Shown piece by piece: positions 26,676 through 35,995 of a DNA stretch of 42,089 nt. The notes under the pieces were generated by a model. It saw only the letters and a list, made by a program, of their open reading frames with translations. It ran no database searches and was not told where the DNA came from. The translations under genes were made by a program, and so were the position numbers. The stretch is from contig LATQ01000214.1 in NCBI GenBank assembly GCA_001017865.1, forward strand, positions 1 to 42,089. Reading direction: 5' to 3'. This DNA is from Rhodococcus sp. IITR03 (GTDB lineage: Bacteria; Actinomycetota; Actinomycetes; Mycobacteriales; Mycobacteriaceae). The number at the start of each line of letters is the position of its first letter. Position 1 is the stretch's first letter.

Positions 26676-28199
26676 TCAGTACGCGCCTTCGCTGGCGACG
26701 ACCGCCTTCACGGTCTTCATGATGATCAGAACGTCGGAGACCATGGACCAGTTCTCTACGTACGACAAGTCCAGACGCACCGACTCGTCCCACGACAGGT
26801 CCGACCGGCCACTGACCTGCCACAGGCCCGTCACACCCGGACGCACCAGCAGACGACGCTTGACCCGACCGTCGTAGCTCTCCACCTCGCGACGCAGCGG
26901 CGGGCGCGGACCCACCACGCTCATCTCGCCGCGCACGACGTTGATGAACTGCGGCAATTCGTCGAGGCTGAAGCGACGCAGGACCCGGCCCACACGGGTG
27001 ACGCGCGGGTCCTCCTTCATCTTGAAGAGCAGGCCGGCGCCCTCGTTCTGATCGAGCAATTGGTCGACCAGCTTGTCGGCGTTCTGCACCATCGAGCGGA
27101 ACTTGATCATTCCGAACGGAGTTCCGTCGAGTCCGATGCGCTCGGACCTGTAGAAGATCGGGCCGCCGTCCTCGAGCTTGATCAGTAGCGCTACGACAGC
27201 GAAGACCGGTGCCAGGCACAGCAGCGCGGCGAGCGAGAACGCGAGGTCGAACAGACGCTTCCCGCTGCGCTTCGCACCGTGATAGCTCGGCTTCTCCACA
27301 TGGATCAGCGGCAAGCCGGCCACCGGGCGCATCTCGATGCGCGGACCCGCGACGTCGACGACGCGGTCGCGACCACCAGATCGGCGCGCTCGGGTTCGAG
27401 CTGCCACAGCAGGTCGCGGATGCCCTCGTGACCGAGAGTCTCGGTGGCGGTCACCGCGACGGTATCGGCACCCGAGGCACGCAACGCTTCGACGACGGTG
27501 TTCTCGTCGCCGTGGATCGGGATCTGCCGTCCGTCCACATCGATGCTCTCGCCCGGCACACCGGAATAGCGCGGCACGCACACACCCACCACGCGATAAC
27601 CCTCACCGCTACGACGCTGGAACGTGCTGGCCATGTGACGAACTGCGCGAGCACCGCCCACTACCAGCACCGACGTCGTGAACTCACCCTTCCGGCGCCG
27701 ACGTGCGACGGCCCTCCGCCAGACCCACCGGAAGAACAGCAGACCGGCGAGACCGACGGGCAGAGCGATGGCGAGATAACCGCGGGCGAGCTCCATCCGG
27801 AAGATGAGCGCACGATGGCTACGAGGCCGAAAAGATTGAGCGTCGCCGAAACGACACGCTGATATTCCTCGAAACCGGCGCCGATCACCCGTCTGGAGCG
27901 AGTACGGAACAGTGAAAGAAACGCGATCCATGCGGCGCCGAGCGCAACGGAGATCAGCGTGTAACTCAGCGTTCCGACGCCGTCCATGGTGACGAGCGAA
28001 TCCTGTCCGAACCGCACCACATGCGCGAGCGCGACAGCCAGCACGACGACCAGAGCGTCGGTGACGAACAGAGTGTTGACGTAGGACTTCTGCCAGCCCC
28101 ACCTGGTGGACATCCGATTACCGGCCGGAGCGCGGTACCGGCATCGACACGTGAAATGCTGTGCACAGCATCATAGTCCGCGGGACGAACTGTGGTCAT
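26676..28199 (-). CDS. Exopolysaccharide polyprenyl glycosylphosphotransferase, copy 1 (three apparent frameshifts)
   Basis: This is the initiating enzyme: it transfers a sugar-1-phosphate from a nucleotide sugar to undecaprenyl phosphate. The corrected product is about 508 residues. Four N-terminal membrane helices come first ([30 protein letters not shown] onward). A soluble Rossmann-like domain follows ([18 protein letters not shown]). A fifth hydrophobic segment ([27 protein letters not shown]) precedes the catalytic domain with [50 protein letters not shown] and [14 protein letters not shown]. One base seems missing near 28115, 27805 and 27360. ATG 28199 parallels the start of copy 2, whose product is nearly collinear. 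Confidence 0.9.
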
Positions 28200-28220
28200 G
28201 ACGGAAGAACCTCATAATGT

Positions 28221-28236
28221 GTCTCCTCCCCGAGAC
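28221..28236 (-). promoter_or_regulatory. Leader hairpin with GGGGAG loop, copy 1
   Basis: On the transcript strand GTCTC and GAGAC enclose the loop GGGGAG, ending about 21 bases before the start codon. The identical 16-base hairpin precedes the second glycosylphosphotransferase gene although the sequences around both differ. The loop is the exact complement of the CTCCCC loops of the 6C-like RNA. Confidence 0.6.
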
Positions 28237-28390
28237 GCTTCGACGCTCGAGCACCTCCCTGCACTCGGACGCCGACAACCCCGTATATCGAAGCCGCGTC
28301 CTCCGTAGCGGCCCCGATACGTTATGCGATTGAGATCGTCTCACAGAACTGTTGCGTGCGCGCGACAACAAAAGAGAGTTATCGAGAAAC

Positions 28391-30441
28391 TCATTCGTTG
28401 GTAGCGTGCTCGGGGTCGAGATCGAGGCGCCGGAGCGTCTGAGCGTTGAGCGCAACGACGATCGTCGACGCCGACATGAGCACCGCAGCCACGGCCGGCG
28501 AGATCGCGACACCGGCGAAAGCGAGCACACCGGCTGCCAACGGAACGGCGACGACGTTGTATCCGGTTGCCCACAGCAGGTTCTGCCACATCTTGCGGTA
28601 ACTCGCGTGCGAGAGTTCGACGATCGACAGCACCGCTCGCGGATCGTTCGCGGCGAGGACGACGCCGGCCGACTCGATCGCGACGTCCGTGCCGGCTCCG
28701 ATCGCGATACCGACGTCGGCTCGCGCGAGGCAGGGCGCGTCGTTGACGCCGTCGCCGACCATCGCGACGGTGTGCCCGCGCTCCTGCAATTCAGCGACCT
28801 TCGCGTCCTTGTTCTCCGGCAGCACTTCGGCGAACACTTCGTCGATGCCCAGATCGGCAGCTACGGCGTCGGCCACCTGCTGGGCATCACCGGTGATCAT
28901 CGCGACCGTCACGCCGCGCGCATGCAGCGCGTCGACGGCCTGGCGGGATTCGTCGCGCACGGTGTCCTCGAGCGCCACTGCCCCGAGTACCCGCCCGTCG
29001 GAGGCGACGTGCAGCACCGATGCGCCACGTCGTACCCATCCGTCGGTGACAGCAGCGACGTCGTCGGGCACCGACAGTTGCAGGGAGCTCAGCATGGACG
29101 GTCCGCCGATCGTCACCTCCACTCCGTCGACGAGTCCACGCACGCCTCGGCCGGGCAACGAGCGGAAGTCCGTCACTGCCGTTCGCTCGGCGGACGGCAC
29201 GCGGGCATGGGCGGCGGCGACGATGGCTCGCGCGACCGGGTGCTCGCTGTCGGCTTCGACCGCTGCTGCCAGGGCGAGCAGATGATCCTCGTCCGTTCCC
29301 GCCGTCGCGACGACACCGGTGACCTCGTGCCTGCCCTGCGTGAGGGTGCCGGTCTTGTCGAACAGCACCGCGTCGACGGTGCGCATGCGTTCGAGCGCCA
29401 ACCGATCCTTGACGAGCACACCCGCCCGAGCTGCGCGCTCGGTCGAGATGGCGATCACCAGCGGGATCGCCAAACCTAACGCGTGAGGGCAGGCGATGAC
29501 GAGAACGGTGACGGTACGGACCACGGCTTCGTCGAGATTGCCGAGCAACGTCCACACGAGGAAGGTGAGAGCACCCGCGATCGCGGCGAAGTAGAAGAGG
29601 AAGGCTGCGGCACGATCCGCCAACGCTTGCGCGCGGGACGAGGATGCCTGGGCATCGGCGACCATGCGTTGGATACCGGCCAAGGCGGTGTCCTCCCCCA
29701 CCGCCGTGATCCGCACCCGCAGCGCGCTGTCGGTGGCGACGGTGCCCGCGACCACCGCCGTGTCGCCGACGTCGCGGGTGACCGTCTTGGATTCGCCGGT
29801 GACCATCGACTCGTCGACCTCGGCGGTGCCGTCGATGACCGTGCCGTCGGCGGGCACACGTGCGCCCGCGCGCACGAGCACCACGTCGTCGAGAGCCACG
29901 TCGTGCAGCGGCACCTCGACCACACCGTCGTCGGTGACCTTCTCGGCGGTGTCGGGCAGCATCGCGGCCAGCGCTTCGAGTGCCCCGGAGGCCGAACCCA
30001 GCGCCCGCATCTCGAGCCAGTGGCCGAGCAGCATGATGACGATCAGCAGCGCCAGTTCCCACCAGAAGTCCAGGTCGAAACCGCCGACCTCGAGAGTCGT
30101 GGCCCACGACGCGACGAAGGCGACCGTGATCGCCATGGCGATGAGCAGCATCATCCCGGTTTGCGGGAACGTAGTTCGGCCCAGCCGCCGGTCAGGAACG
30201 GCACGCCGCCATAGAAGAAGATGACGGTGCCCAGCACCGGTGGGATCCACTCGACGCCCGGAACATCCGGAAGGTGATAACCGAAGAGTTCGGCGACCAT
30301 GTGGCTGAAGACGACGACCGGTACCGACAGGATCAGGCTGACCCAGAACCGTCGCCGGAACATCTCGCCGTGCGCGCCGTGCCCCGCGTGACGATCGTGG
30401 CCGGCGTGCTCGTGGGTGTGTTCGTGCACCTGCTGGGACAT
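28391..30441 (-). CDS. copB: Copper-translocating P-type ATPase, CopB type (apparent frameshift near 30155)
   Basis: This metal-exporting P1B ATPase is about 683 residues once corrected. A His-rich N-terminus (MSQQVHEHTHEHAGHDRHAGHGAHGEMF) replaces the CxxC domain of CopA-type pumps. The membrane metal-binding motif is CPH (VIACPHALGLAIPLV), as in the CopB group. DESMVTGES, the phosphorylated Asp in FDKTGTLTQG, SEHPVARAI, MITGDAQQVADAVA and GDGVNDAPCL are all present. The first 96 codons are in another frame (ELRSRKPG then MMLLIAMAI); one G seems missing near 30155. It lies about 50 bases downstream of the DUF305 lipoprotein gene, probably in one operon. Confidence 0.92.
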
Positions 30442-30489
30442 CGACAGCTCCTGACTCGGCCGGCGGGACGAACCCGCGACGCGGATCGG

Positions 30490-31137
30490 CTACAGAGTGG
30501 TCAACAACTGACGCATCGTGTCGATTTCCTTCTGCTGGGTGTCGGCGATGGTGCGGGCCAGCTCGACGGTCTCGGGGTACTGCCCGTCCTCGATCTCGTC
30601 CTGCGCCATCTCGATCGCTCCCTCGTGGTGGACGATCATCTGCTCCAGATACAGGCGGGCCGCGTCGACACCCTGCGCGTCGGACAGTGCCTGCATGTCC
30701 TGCTCGCTCATCATCCCGTCCATGTGCGGCATGTCGTCCATGTGCGGCATGCCGGGCATGTCGAGTCTGTCCATCCGGGGAGTGTCCTCCCTGTGCATGG
30801 GCGGCATGCCCCACTCGTCGAGCCACGCCTCGAACTGCTCGATCTCGGGTTGTTGCTCTGCCTTGATCTGCTCGGCCAGCGCCCTCACCGGCTCCGGGAT
30901 GCCGTCCTTTGCCAGCAGCATGTCGCTCATCTCGATGGCCTGCGCATGGTGCGGGATCATCATGCGCGAGAACATCACATCGTCCTGGTCGAACCGCGCG
31001 GAGTTCGCCTCGGCGGATGTCGGAGCCGAAGTGGCGGTCGCCGTGGTTGCTTCGTTGCCACTGGAATCACTGCACGCAGACGTCGTGAATGCCACTGCCA
31101 GCGCGATCGCACCGGCGGCCAGAGCCTTCTTGTTCAT
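30490..31137 (-). CDS. DUF305 domain lipoprotein
   Basis: The product is 215 residues with a lipoprotein signal (MNKKALAAGAIALAVAFTTSAC, lipobox TSAC), so it is anchored outside the membrane. Two DUF305 (ferritin-like four-helix) halves carry the paired-His motifs MIPHHAQAIEMSDM and MIVHHEGAIEMAQ. Between them is a Met- and His-rich stretch (MPPMHREDTPRMDRLDM, PHMDDMPHMDGMM) well suited to binding copper. It is the first gene of the CopB operon and is divergent from the CopRS-like genes. Confidence 0.92.
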   Translation of the reverse strand: MNKKALAAGAIALAVAFTTSACSDSSGNEATTATATSAPTSAEANSARFDQDDVMFSRMMIPHHAQAIEMSDMLLAKDGIPEPVRALAEQIKAEQQPEIEQFEAWLDEWGMPPMHREDTPRMDRLDMPGMPHMDDMPHMDGMMSEQDMQALSDAQGVDAARLYLEQMIVHHEGAIEMAQDEIEDGQYPETVELARTIADTQQKEIDTMRQLLTTL

Positions 31138-31184
31138 GGCATCCACCCTCGCGTGTGCGCTCCCGGGTTCCGGTGGAGATCTCA

Positions 31185-31204
31185 TGAAGATTTGCTCAAG
31201 AAGT
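31185..31204. promoter_or_regulatory. CopR-box-like tandem repeat
   Basis: The sequence TGAAGATTTGCTCAAGAAGT contains two 9-base half-sites separated by two bases. It closely follows the tandem motif TGAAGATTTnnTGAAGATTT, which I recall as the CopR site of Corynebacterium glutamicum; the second half differs at three positions. It lies in the divergent promoter region between the DUF305-copB operon and the response-regulator gene. Confidence 0.65.
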
Positions 31205-31237
31205 GCGGGCACATCGTCAGCACCACGGCGGGTGACG

Positions 31238-32014
31238 ATGATGGATCCCATGCCTTCCTCTGTTCGCCCGACGGGACCATCCGGCGGATCCACACCCGCC
31301 CCGAGCTCGACCGGCCGGATGCGAGCCATGGTCGTCGAGGACGAGGAGTCGTTGGCGAAGCTCGTGGGTTCGTATCTCGAACGCGACGGCTTCGACGTGA
31401 CGATCACCGGCGACGGATCCGAGGCCGTGACCCTCGCGCGGCAGGTCGACCCCGACATCCTGGTGCTCGACCTCGGCCTCCCCGGACTCGACGGTGTCGA
31501 GGTGTGCCGGCAGCTGCGAACCTTCTCCGACGCGTACGTCGTGATGCTCACCGCGCGCACCGAGGAAGTCGACACCCTGATCGGTCTGTCCGTCGGGGCA
31601 GACGACTACCTGACGAAGCCGTTCAGCCCGCGCGAACTGATGGCCCGCATCCAAGCGATGCTGCGGCGTCCTCGGACCACCGCGCGGGTCGTAGCGTCCG
31701 CGAGTCGGCAGACCCGGACGTTCGGGGAGCTGTCCATCGATGTCGACGGACGGGAGGTCGCCGTGCGCGGCACACCGGTCGCGCTCACCCGCACCGAGTT
31801 CGACATCCTCGCTGCCCTGGCGCAGGACCCAGGAGTCGTGTTCACCCGGGCGCAGCTCATCGCGGCGGTGTGGGGGCAGAATTGGGTCGGCGACGACCAC
31901 CTCGTGGACGTGCACATCGGCCATCTGCGTCGCAAACTCGGCGACGATGCGAACCAGGGACGTTTCGTGCGCACCGTCCGCGGCGTCGGCTACCGGATGG
32001 GTACAGGACGATGA
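31238..32014 (+). CDS. copR: OmpR-family response regulator, probable CopR
   Basis: The receiver domain begins MRAMVVEDEESLAKLVGSYL. It has the acidic pocket in VEDE, the phospho-accepting Asp in DILVLDLGLPGLDG, and TA and KPFSP further on. A winged-helix DNA-binding domain follows (VALTRTEFDILAALAQDPGVVFTRAQLI... DVHIGHLRRKLGDDA... VRTVRGVGYRM). In-frame ATGs at 31238 and 31241 follow GGCGGGTGA; ATG 31319 would give the usual family length without a Pro/Ser-rich extension, so the start is open. Its stop overlaps the kinase start. Its position beside copB and DUF305 and over the CopR-like box points to copper control. Confidence 0.9.
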   Translation: MMDPMPSSVRPTGPSGGSTPAPSSTGRMRAMVVEDEESLAKLVGSYLERDGFDVTITGDGSEAVTLARQVDPDILVLDLGLPGLDGVEVCRQLRTFSDAYVVMLTARTEEVDTLIGLSVGADDYLTKPFSPRELMARIQAMLRRPRTTARVVASASRQTRTFGELSIDVDGREVAVRGTPVALTRTEFDILAALAQDPGVVFTRAQLIAAVWGQNWVGDDHLVDVHIGHLRRKLGDDANQGRFVRTVRGVGYRMGTGR

Positions 32015-33129
32015 CGTCCCGCTCCCCCACCGCGACGAGTTTCGGCACCCGCCTGTTCCTCGCGCTCGTCGCCGTCGTCGTCGGATGTGCCGTCAGCGCA
32101 TGGCTGGTCGCGTCCGCGCTCGCGCCCGGGATATTCCACGACCATCTCGGACAAGCGGGCATCGATCACGATTCGAGCCAGGCCGCCCACGTCGAAGAAG
32201 CCTTCACCTGGGCCATCGTCCTCGCGTGGGGTCTGGCAGTCGCGATCGCGGTGCTGTTGGCCTCGGCGGTCAGTTGGTACATCGCGCGACGGATCCAGCG
32301 TTCGCTCGACACGGTGACCACCTCCACCGCGCAGATCGCCGGAGGTCGTTACGACACCCGCGTCCCCAGCCCCGAGCTCGGCCACGAATTCGACGAACTG
32401 GCAACCAGTTTCAACGAGCTGGCACGACGCCTCGAAGCCACCGAAATCACAAGGCGCAGAATGCTCGCCGACCTCGGGCACGAAATGCGCACACCCATCG
32501 CCACACTCGACTCCTATCTGGAAGCACTCGAGGACGGCGTCCGCACTCTCGACGACGACACCCGGCAGATTCTGCGAGCCGCCACCCACCGGCTGAACCG
32601 CCTGGCACAGGACATCACCGCGGTCTCCCGGGCGGAAGAGCACCTCACCCGCATCCATCGGGTGCCCACTACCACCGGCACCCTCGTCGCCACGGCGGTC
32701 GACGCGGTGCGCGAGCAGTACGACGGCAAAGGCGTGACGTTGCAGGCCGAAGTCGTCGAATCTGCGCCGGTGACGGTCGATCCCGACCGGCTCGGACAGG
32801 CGCTGGCGAACCTGCTGGACAACGCCCTACGGCACACACCGGCAGGAGGAAACGTCACCGTCGCCACTCGCATCCTGGGCCGCGGCCGAACGGAGATCAC
32901 CGTGACCGACACGGGCGCCGGCATCGCGCCCGATCACCTCGACCACCTCTTCGACCGGTTCTACCGCGCGGACACCGCCCGCGACCGGAATCACGGCGGC
33001 AGCGGCATCGGCCTGACGATCGCGCGGGCACTCGTCGAAGCCCACGCCGGTCGCATCCACGCGCACAGTGAGGGACCGGGCTGCGGAGCCCGGTTCACTC
33101 TGGAACTGCCGACGGCAAGTCAGGCGTAA
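32011..33129 (+). CDS. copS: Sensor histidine kinase, probable CopS
   Basis: The product is 372 residues, starting at ATG 32011, which overlaps the response-regulator stop (ATGA). Two membrane helices (about 14-40 and 66-88) flank a very short exported loop, APGIFHDHLGQAGIDHDSSQAAHVEEAF, which holds four His. A HAMP-like segment leads to the H-box LADLGHEMRTPIATLDSYLEAL, N-box LANLLDNALRHTPAGG, G1 box DTGAGIAPDH and G2 box GGSGIGLTIA. The His-rich loop fits direct metal sensing outside the membrane. It is cotranscribed with the regulator. Confidence 0.92.
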   Translation: MTSRSPTATSFGTRLFLALVAVVVGCAVSAWLVASALAPGIFHDHLGQAGIDHDSSQAAHVEEAFTWAIVLAWGLAVAIAVLLASAVSWYIARRIQRSLDTVTTSTAQIAGGRYDTRVPSPELGHEFDELATSFNELARRLEATEITRRRMLADLGHEMRTPIATLDSYLEALEDGVRTLDDDTRQILRAATHRLNRLAQDITAVSRAEEHLTRIHRVPTTTGTLVATAVDAVREQYDGKGVTLQAEVVESAPVTVDPDRLGQALANLLDNALRHTPAGGNVTVATRILGRGRTEITVTDTGAGIAPDHLDHLFDRFYRADTARDRNHGGSGIGLTIARALVEAHAGRIHAHSEGPGCGARFTLELPTASQA

Positions 33130-33557
33130 TTGGACAGGACGAACTCGGTCAGCCCCTTCCGGACCGCTTCGACCGCATGCTTCTGCCCGCGCTTCAGCAC
33201 GAAGCCGGGAACCGGAACCTTCGGTTCGAGCGACATGGTGACGTGCACCCGGGTGCCGCGCGCGATCTGTTCGAGGGCGTACTCCCCGTCCTGGCTGCGC
33301 TGCATCGCGCTGTCGACGAGCGTCCACGACGTCGAACTCTCCGTCCACGAATGCTCGATGGTCTGGGTGTCGGAGAAGCCGAGCAGCGACAGGGTCATGC
33401 GGATCCGGAGCGGCCGGCCGTCGTCATCCCGGGTGAGCACCTCGACGCTCTTGTGCGCCGACGACCACTCGGGAATGCGCTCGACATCCTTCAGGGCGCG
33501 CATCACCTGCTCGGGTGTGGCCTCGATGTCGAATCGATCGGAGACGCTGGCCGCCAT
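33120..33557 (-). CDS. SRPBCC family protein
   Basis: The product is 145 residues from ATG 33557, behind a strong GAGGAGG site. The sequence VSDRFDIEATPEQVMRALKDVERIPEWSSAHKSVEVL is the typical opening of START/Bet v1-like (polyketide cyclase-like) lipid-binding proteins. The rest alternates strands and ends with the long helix VLKRGQKHAVEAVRKGLTEFVL. Such proteins bind hydrophobic ligands; none can be named here. Its 3' end overlaps the kinase gene tail-to-tail by 10 bases. Confidence 0.85.
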   Translation of the reverse strand: MAASVSDRFDIEATPEQVMRALKDVERIPEWSSAHKSVEVLTRDDDGRPLRIRMTLSLLGFSDTQTIEHSWTESSTSWTLVDSAMQRSQDGEYALEQIARGTRVHVTMSLEPKVPVPGFVLKRGQKHAVEAVRKGLTEFVLSNYA

Positions 33558-33620
33558 GTCGGGTCCTCCTCGTCGGAAACGCGGTACATCCACCAGATGA
33601 CCCCGGATGCCCCACGCCGA

Positions 33621-33647
33621 AACCCCGCCGACGGTGCCGGCGGGGTT
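33621..33647. terminator. Terminator hairpin downstream of the metallo-hydrolase gene
   Basis: AACCCCGCCG 33621-33630 pairs perfectly with CGGCGGGGTT 33638-33647 over a 7-base loop. It lies between the metallo-hydrolase stop and the SRPBCC start, and a TTTC run follows on the minus strand. Confidence 0.65.
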
Positions 33648-33707
33648 CGGGCCGTGCTGTCGATCAGCTGTCGACGCGCACCTCGTCGCCGGTGATGAGG
33701 AAGGTCA

Positions 33708-34726
33708 TCAGTCGGTGCCGACGGTCAGCGGGCCGTCGTAGTTCTCCCGGGTGCGTTCGACGAGCGTCTCCTCGGAGATCCCGGGGACGCGGCCGGGGAT
33801 GCCGTTGACGATGTGGCTGTACACGGCCATCTTCGGCTGGGTCTGCTCGAAGATGTCGCCTGCCTGCTGCGGGTTCGTATGGTGCGCGTACACGCTGGGC
33901 AGCGCAGACGGATCCTCGAAATCGGCAACCTCGTGCACCAGCACGTCGACGCCTTCACCGAACTTCAGGACGTTCTCGGTGGGAACGGTGTCGCCGCTGA
34001 TGAGCACCGACTTGCCCGCGTAGTCGACGCGATAGCCGACCGCCGGCTGGATGGCACCGACCGGATCGTGCTCCACGGTGAACATGGTGACGGTGACGCC
34101 GTCCTGATCGAAGACGACGCCGTCTTCCGCGAACTCGTGCGATTCGATCGGCGTGGTCGCGGGATCCACTTCCTTGTCCGCGACGCGCACGTCGATGTCG
34201 TTGCGGTAGGTGCTCTGCATTCCGTCGCCGATGTTCCGGACGCCGACGGGCCCGTAGAGCTGGAAGGCGCCCTCGCGCCCACCGAGCGCCGGGACGTAGC
34301 TGCTCATCCAGAGGTCGGACAGGCCGTTGATGTGGTCGGAGTGGAAGTGGGTGAGGAAGACGGCGTCGACCTGACCGACCGGAACGCCGGCCTGCGTCAG
34401 GCGCACCGTGGCTCCGCGTCCCGCATCGAAGACGAGGTTCAAGCCGTTGGCCTGGACCAGCGTGGACATGCCGTAGCGCTCGGTGCTCGGCACCGGGCTG
34501 CCCGTGCCGAGCAGCGTCACGCGCATCTCCCCTCGGCGGGAGCTTCGGAGGCCGGGTGAGCGGAGTCCGTGGGCGAACCATCCGACGCCGTCGTTTCCTG
34601 GGCTGCGGGTGTCTCCTGAGCTGCAGATTCACCGGAGCTGCAGCCCGTGAGTGCGAGCGCGAGAACACCCGACACCACTACTGCCGCCGTGCGGATCCGG
34701 CCGAATTCGAATGAGCGTCGTGACAC
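33708..34726 (-). CDS. Metallo-beta-lactamase-fold lipoprotein hydrolase (apparent frameshift near 34530)
   Basis: The product is about 339 residues. A lipoprotein signal (TAAVVVSGVLALALTGCSSG) is followed by a Ser/Thr/Glu-rich linker, then the hydrolase domain. That domain has VTLLGTGSPVPSTERYG, LVFDAGRGATVRL, the zinc motif LTHFHSDHINGL, SVLISGDTVPTENV and VHEVADFE, resembling RNase Z/arylsulfatase-type members. The lipoprotein start (GTG 34726, GGAAGG eight bases upstream) and the hydrolase domain are in different frames; one G appears missing near 34530, where AEG-E-MRVTLLG would join. The protein should act outside the membrane; its substrate is unknown. Confidence 0.87.
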
Positions 34727-34758
34727 CGAAGGTTCCTTCCAAGGGAACGAGAGATTTT

Positions 34759-34773
34759 GTACGCACTGCGTAC
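34759..34773. promoter_or_regulatory. Palindromic operator in the metallo-hydrolase promoter
   Basis: GTACGCACTGCGTAC is a palindrome apart from its centre base. A second half-site TGTGCGTAC lies at 34785-34793. Both lie 33-70 bases upstream of the GTG start, where a promoter should be (on the minus strand TTCACT and AAAAT flank the palindrome), so a TetR-type repressor is a reasonable guess. No regulator gene lies next to it. Confidence 0.55.
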
Positions 34774-34850
34774 CTAGTGAACGCTGTGCGTACATACTGT
34801 GCGGGTCATCACAGCGGAAAGTCAAATCACGGTTGGGTGTCGGAGATCGA

Positions 34851-34884
34851 GAACGGCCCCGGAGTCGAAACCCCGAGGCCGTTC
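34851..34884. terminator. Terminator hairpin of the amide hydrolase gene
   Basis: GAACGGCC at 34851-34858 pairs with GGCCGTTC at 34877-34884, with further pairing inside. It lies just beyond the hydrolase stop codon on the minus strand. Confidence 0.6.
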
Positions 34885-34898
34885 CGATCGAGCTGCGG

Positions 34899-35870
34899 TC
34901 AGTTCTGCATGAGGACCTGCTGGCTCTTCACCAGCGGATACGACGCCAGTTCGCTCCCGTCGAGGTCCTCTTTGTGCATGTCGACACCGGTGATCTGACT
35001 GTTCTCGTAGGTGCGGTAGTAGTAGATGCCCCTGTGGGTGTTACAGCACGACGAGTAGATGGTGATCTCGTACTTGTCGTCGAGCCGAACACATCCCCGC
35101 TGCTGTTCCACGGAACCGAGGATGTGGAAGAACTGGCTGATCGCCTCGGACTCCGAGTCGCCCGATACCGAATTCACCTTGGTGAAGGCGGCCTTGACGA
35201 AGCGCGACATCGACGACAGGTCTCCCGGCAACCCCACAGCACCGAGGCCGCGACTGTAGGTATCGAAGGGGATCTCCTTCGAGAAGCGCGGCTCGGGTGG
35301 ATCGACCGACAGACTCATGTAGTTGTTGATGTTGAACAACTGGATGTCGAAGGTCGGATTGTTCGTGAGGACCTGGATCGGGTTGTCGTGGACCTTCAAG
35401 CCCTCGGCGACGGATTCGACGGTAATGGACTCGTCCCGGTCGGAAATGATCCAGTGCAGCGGGGACGGCGGGAACTCCTCACTGAACGCAATGTCGACGA
35501 TGCGCACGTCCGCAAGCGCGTCCCGCACCTGCGCGACGGTCTCGAACTGTCCGAGCACCCAGGGGATGAACTCGAACGACGCGACGTTCGTCCCGTCCTC
35601 CGAAACGGGCTTGTAGTCGGCATTGTCGGGGAAGTTCAGCCCCGCCATGCTCAAGCCCTTCTCGTTGGTCGCGTCGTAGTAGAGCGGATAACCCTCGGCT
35701 ACCGTCGCCATGCCGATCATGGCGTGATGCGTCTTCAGTGGCGGCACCTTACGGAACTCGAACGGGAAGTTCCGTGGCGTGACCGTCACCGCTTCCCGGT
35801 AGGAATATTCGAGGTCGAGATTCCGGCCGAAATAGTGGTCCTTGGCGGTGTAGTTGGCGGCTGTGCACAT
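34899..35870 (-). CDS. Linear amide C-N hydrolase (choloylglycine hydrolase family)
   Basis: The product is an intact 323-residue Ntn hydrolase. ATG 35870, seven bases after GGAGGT, gives MCTAANYTAKDHYFGRNLDLEY. Removal of Met exposes the catalytic Cys2, and RNLD supplies the Arg and Asp of the active site. NEKGLSMAGLNFP and VLTNNPTFD hold the conserved Asn residues. The family includes bile-salt hydrolases, penicillin V acylases and N-acyl-homoserine-lactone acylases; sequence alone does not decide the substrate. There is no signal peptide, so it is likely cytoplasmic. It is separated from its neighbours by terminator-like hairpins, so probably monocistronic. Confidence 0.92.
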   Translation of the reverse strand: MCTAANYTAKDHYFGRNLDLEYSYREAVTVTPRNFPFEFRKVPPLKTHHAMIGMATVAEGYPLYYDATNEKGLSMAGLNFPDNADYKPVSEDGTNVASFEFIPWVLGQFETVAQVRDALADVRIVDIAFSEEFPPSPLHWIISDRDESITVESVAEGLKVHDNPIQVLTNNPTFDIQLFNINNYMSLSVDPPEPRFSKEIPFDTYSRGLGAVGLPGDLSSMSRFVKAAFTKVNSVSGDSESEAISQFFHILGSVEQQRGCVRLDDKYEITIYSSCCNTHRGIYYYRTYENSQITGVDMHKEDLDGSELASYPLVKSQQVLMQN

Positions 35871-35946
35871 GCGGCTACCTCCGAACTGTTTCGTCCCACG
35901 GTATCGGAATATGCGTGGACGCATGGCGGTTCGGCCGGTCCCATAC

Positions 35947-35984
35947 GAGAGCGGCCCCCGGAGCCGAACTCCGAGGCCGTTCTC
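35947..35984. terminator. Terminator hairpin of glycosylphosphotransferase 2
   Basis: GAGAGCGGCC 35947-35956 pairs with GGCCGTTCTC 35975-35984 (one G-U pair), enclosing a second short stem. It lies about 12 bases beyond the stop codon of the minus-strand gene and resembles the hairpin at 34851. Confidence 0.65.
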
Positions 35985-35995
35985 TTCGCGCTTGC

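Noticed and set aside
28352..29479. 375-codon + strand frame opposite copB
   Set aside because: It is an antisense shadow of the ATPase coding sequence and is rich in Arg and His with no domain pattern.
30442..30826. N-terminal extension of the copB frame beyond 30441
   Set aside because: The extended frame lies antisense-like across the DUF305 gene and encodes repetitive His/Gly/Ala. The true copB N-terminus starts at 30441 in another frame.
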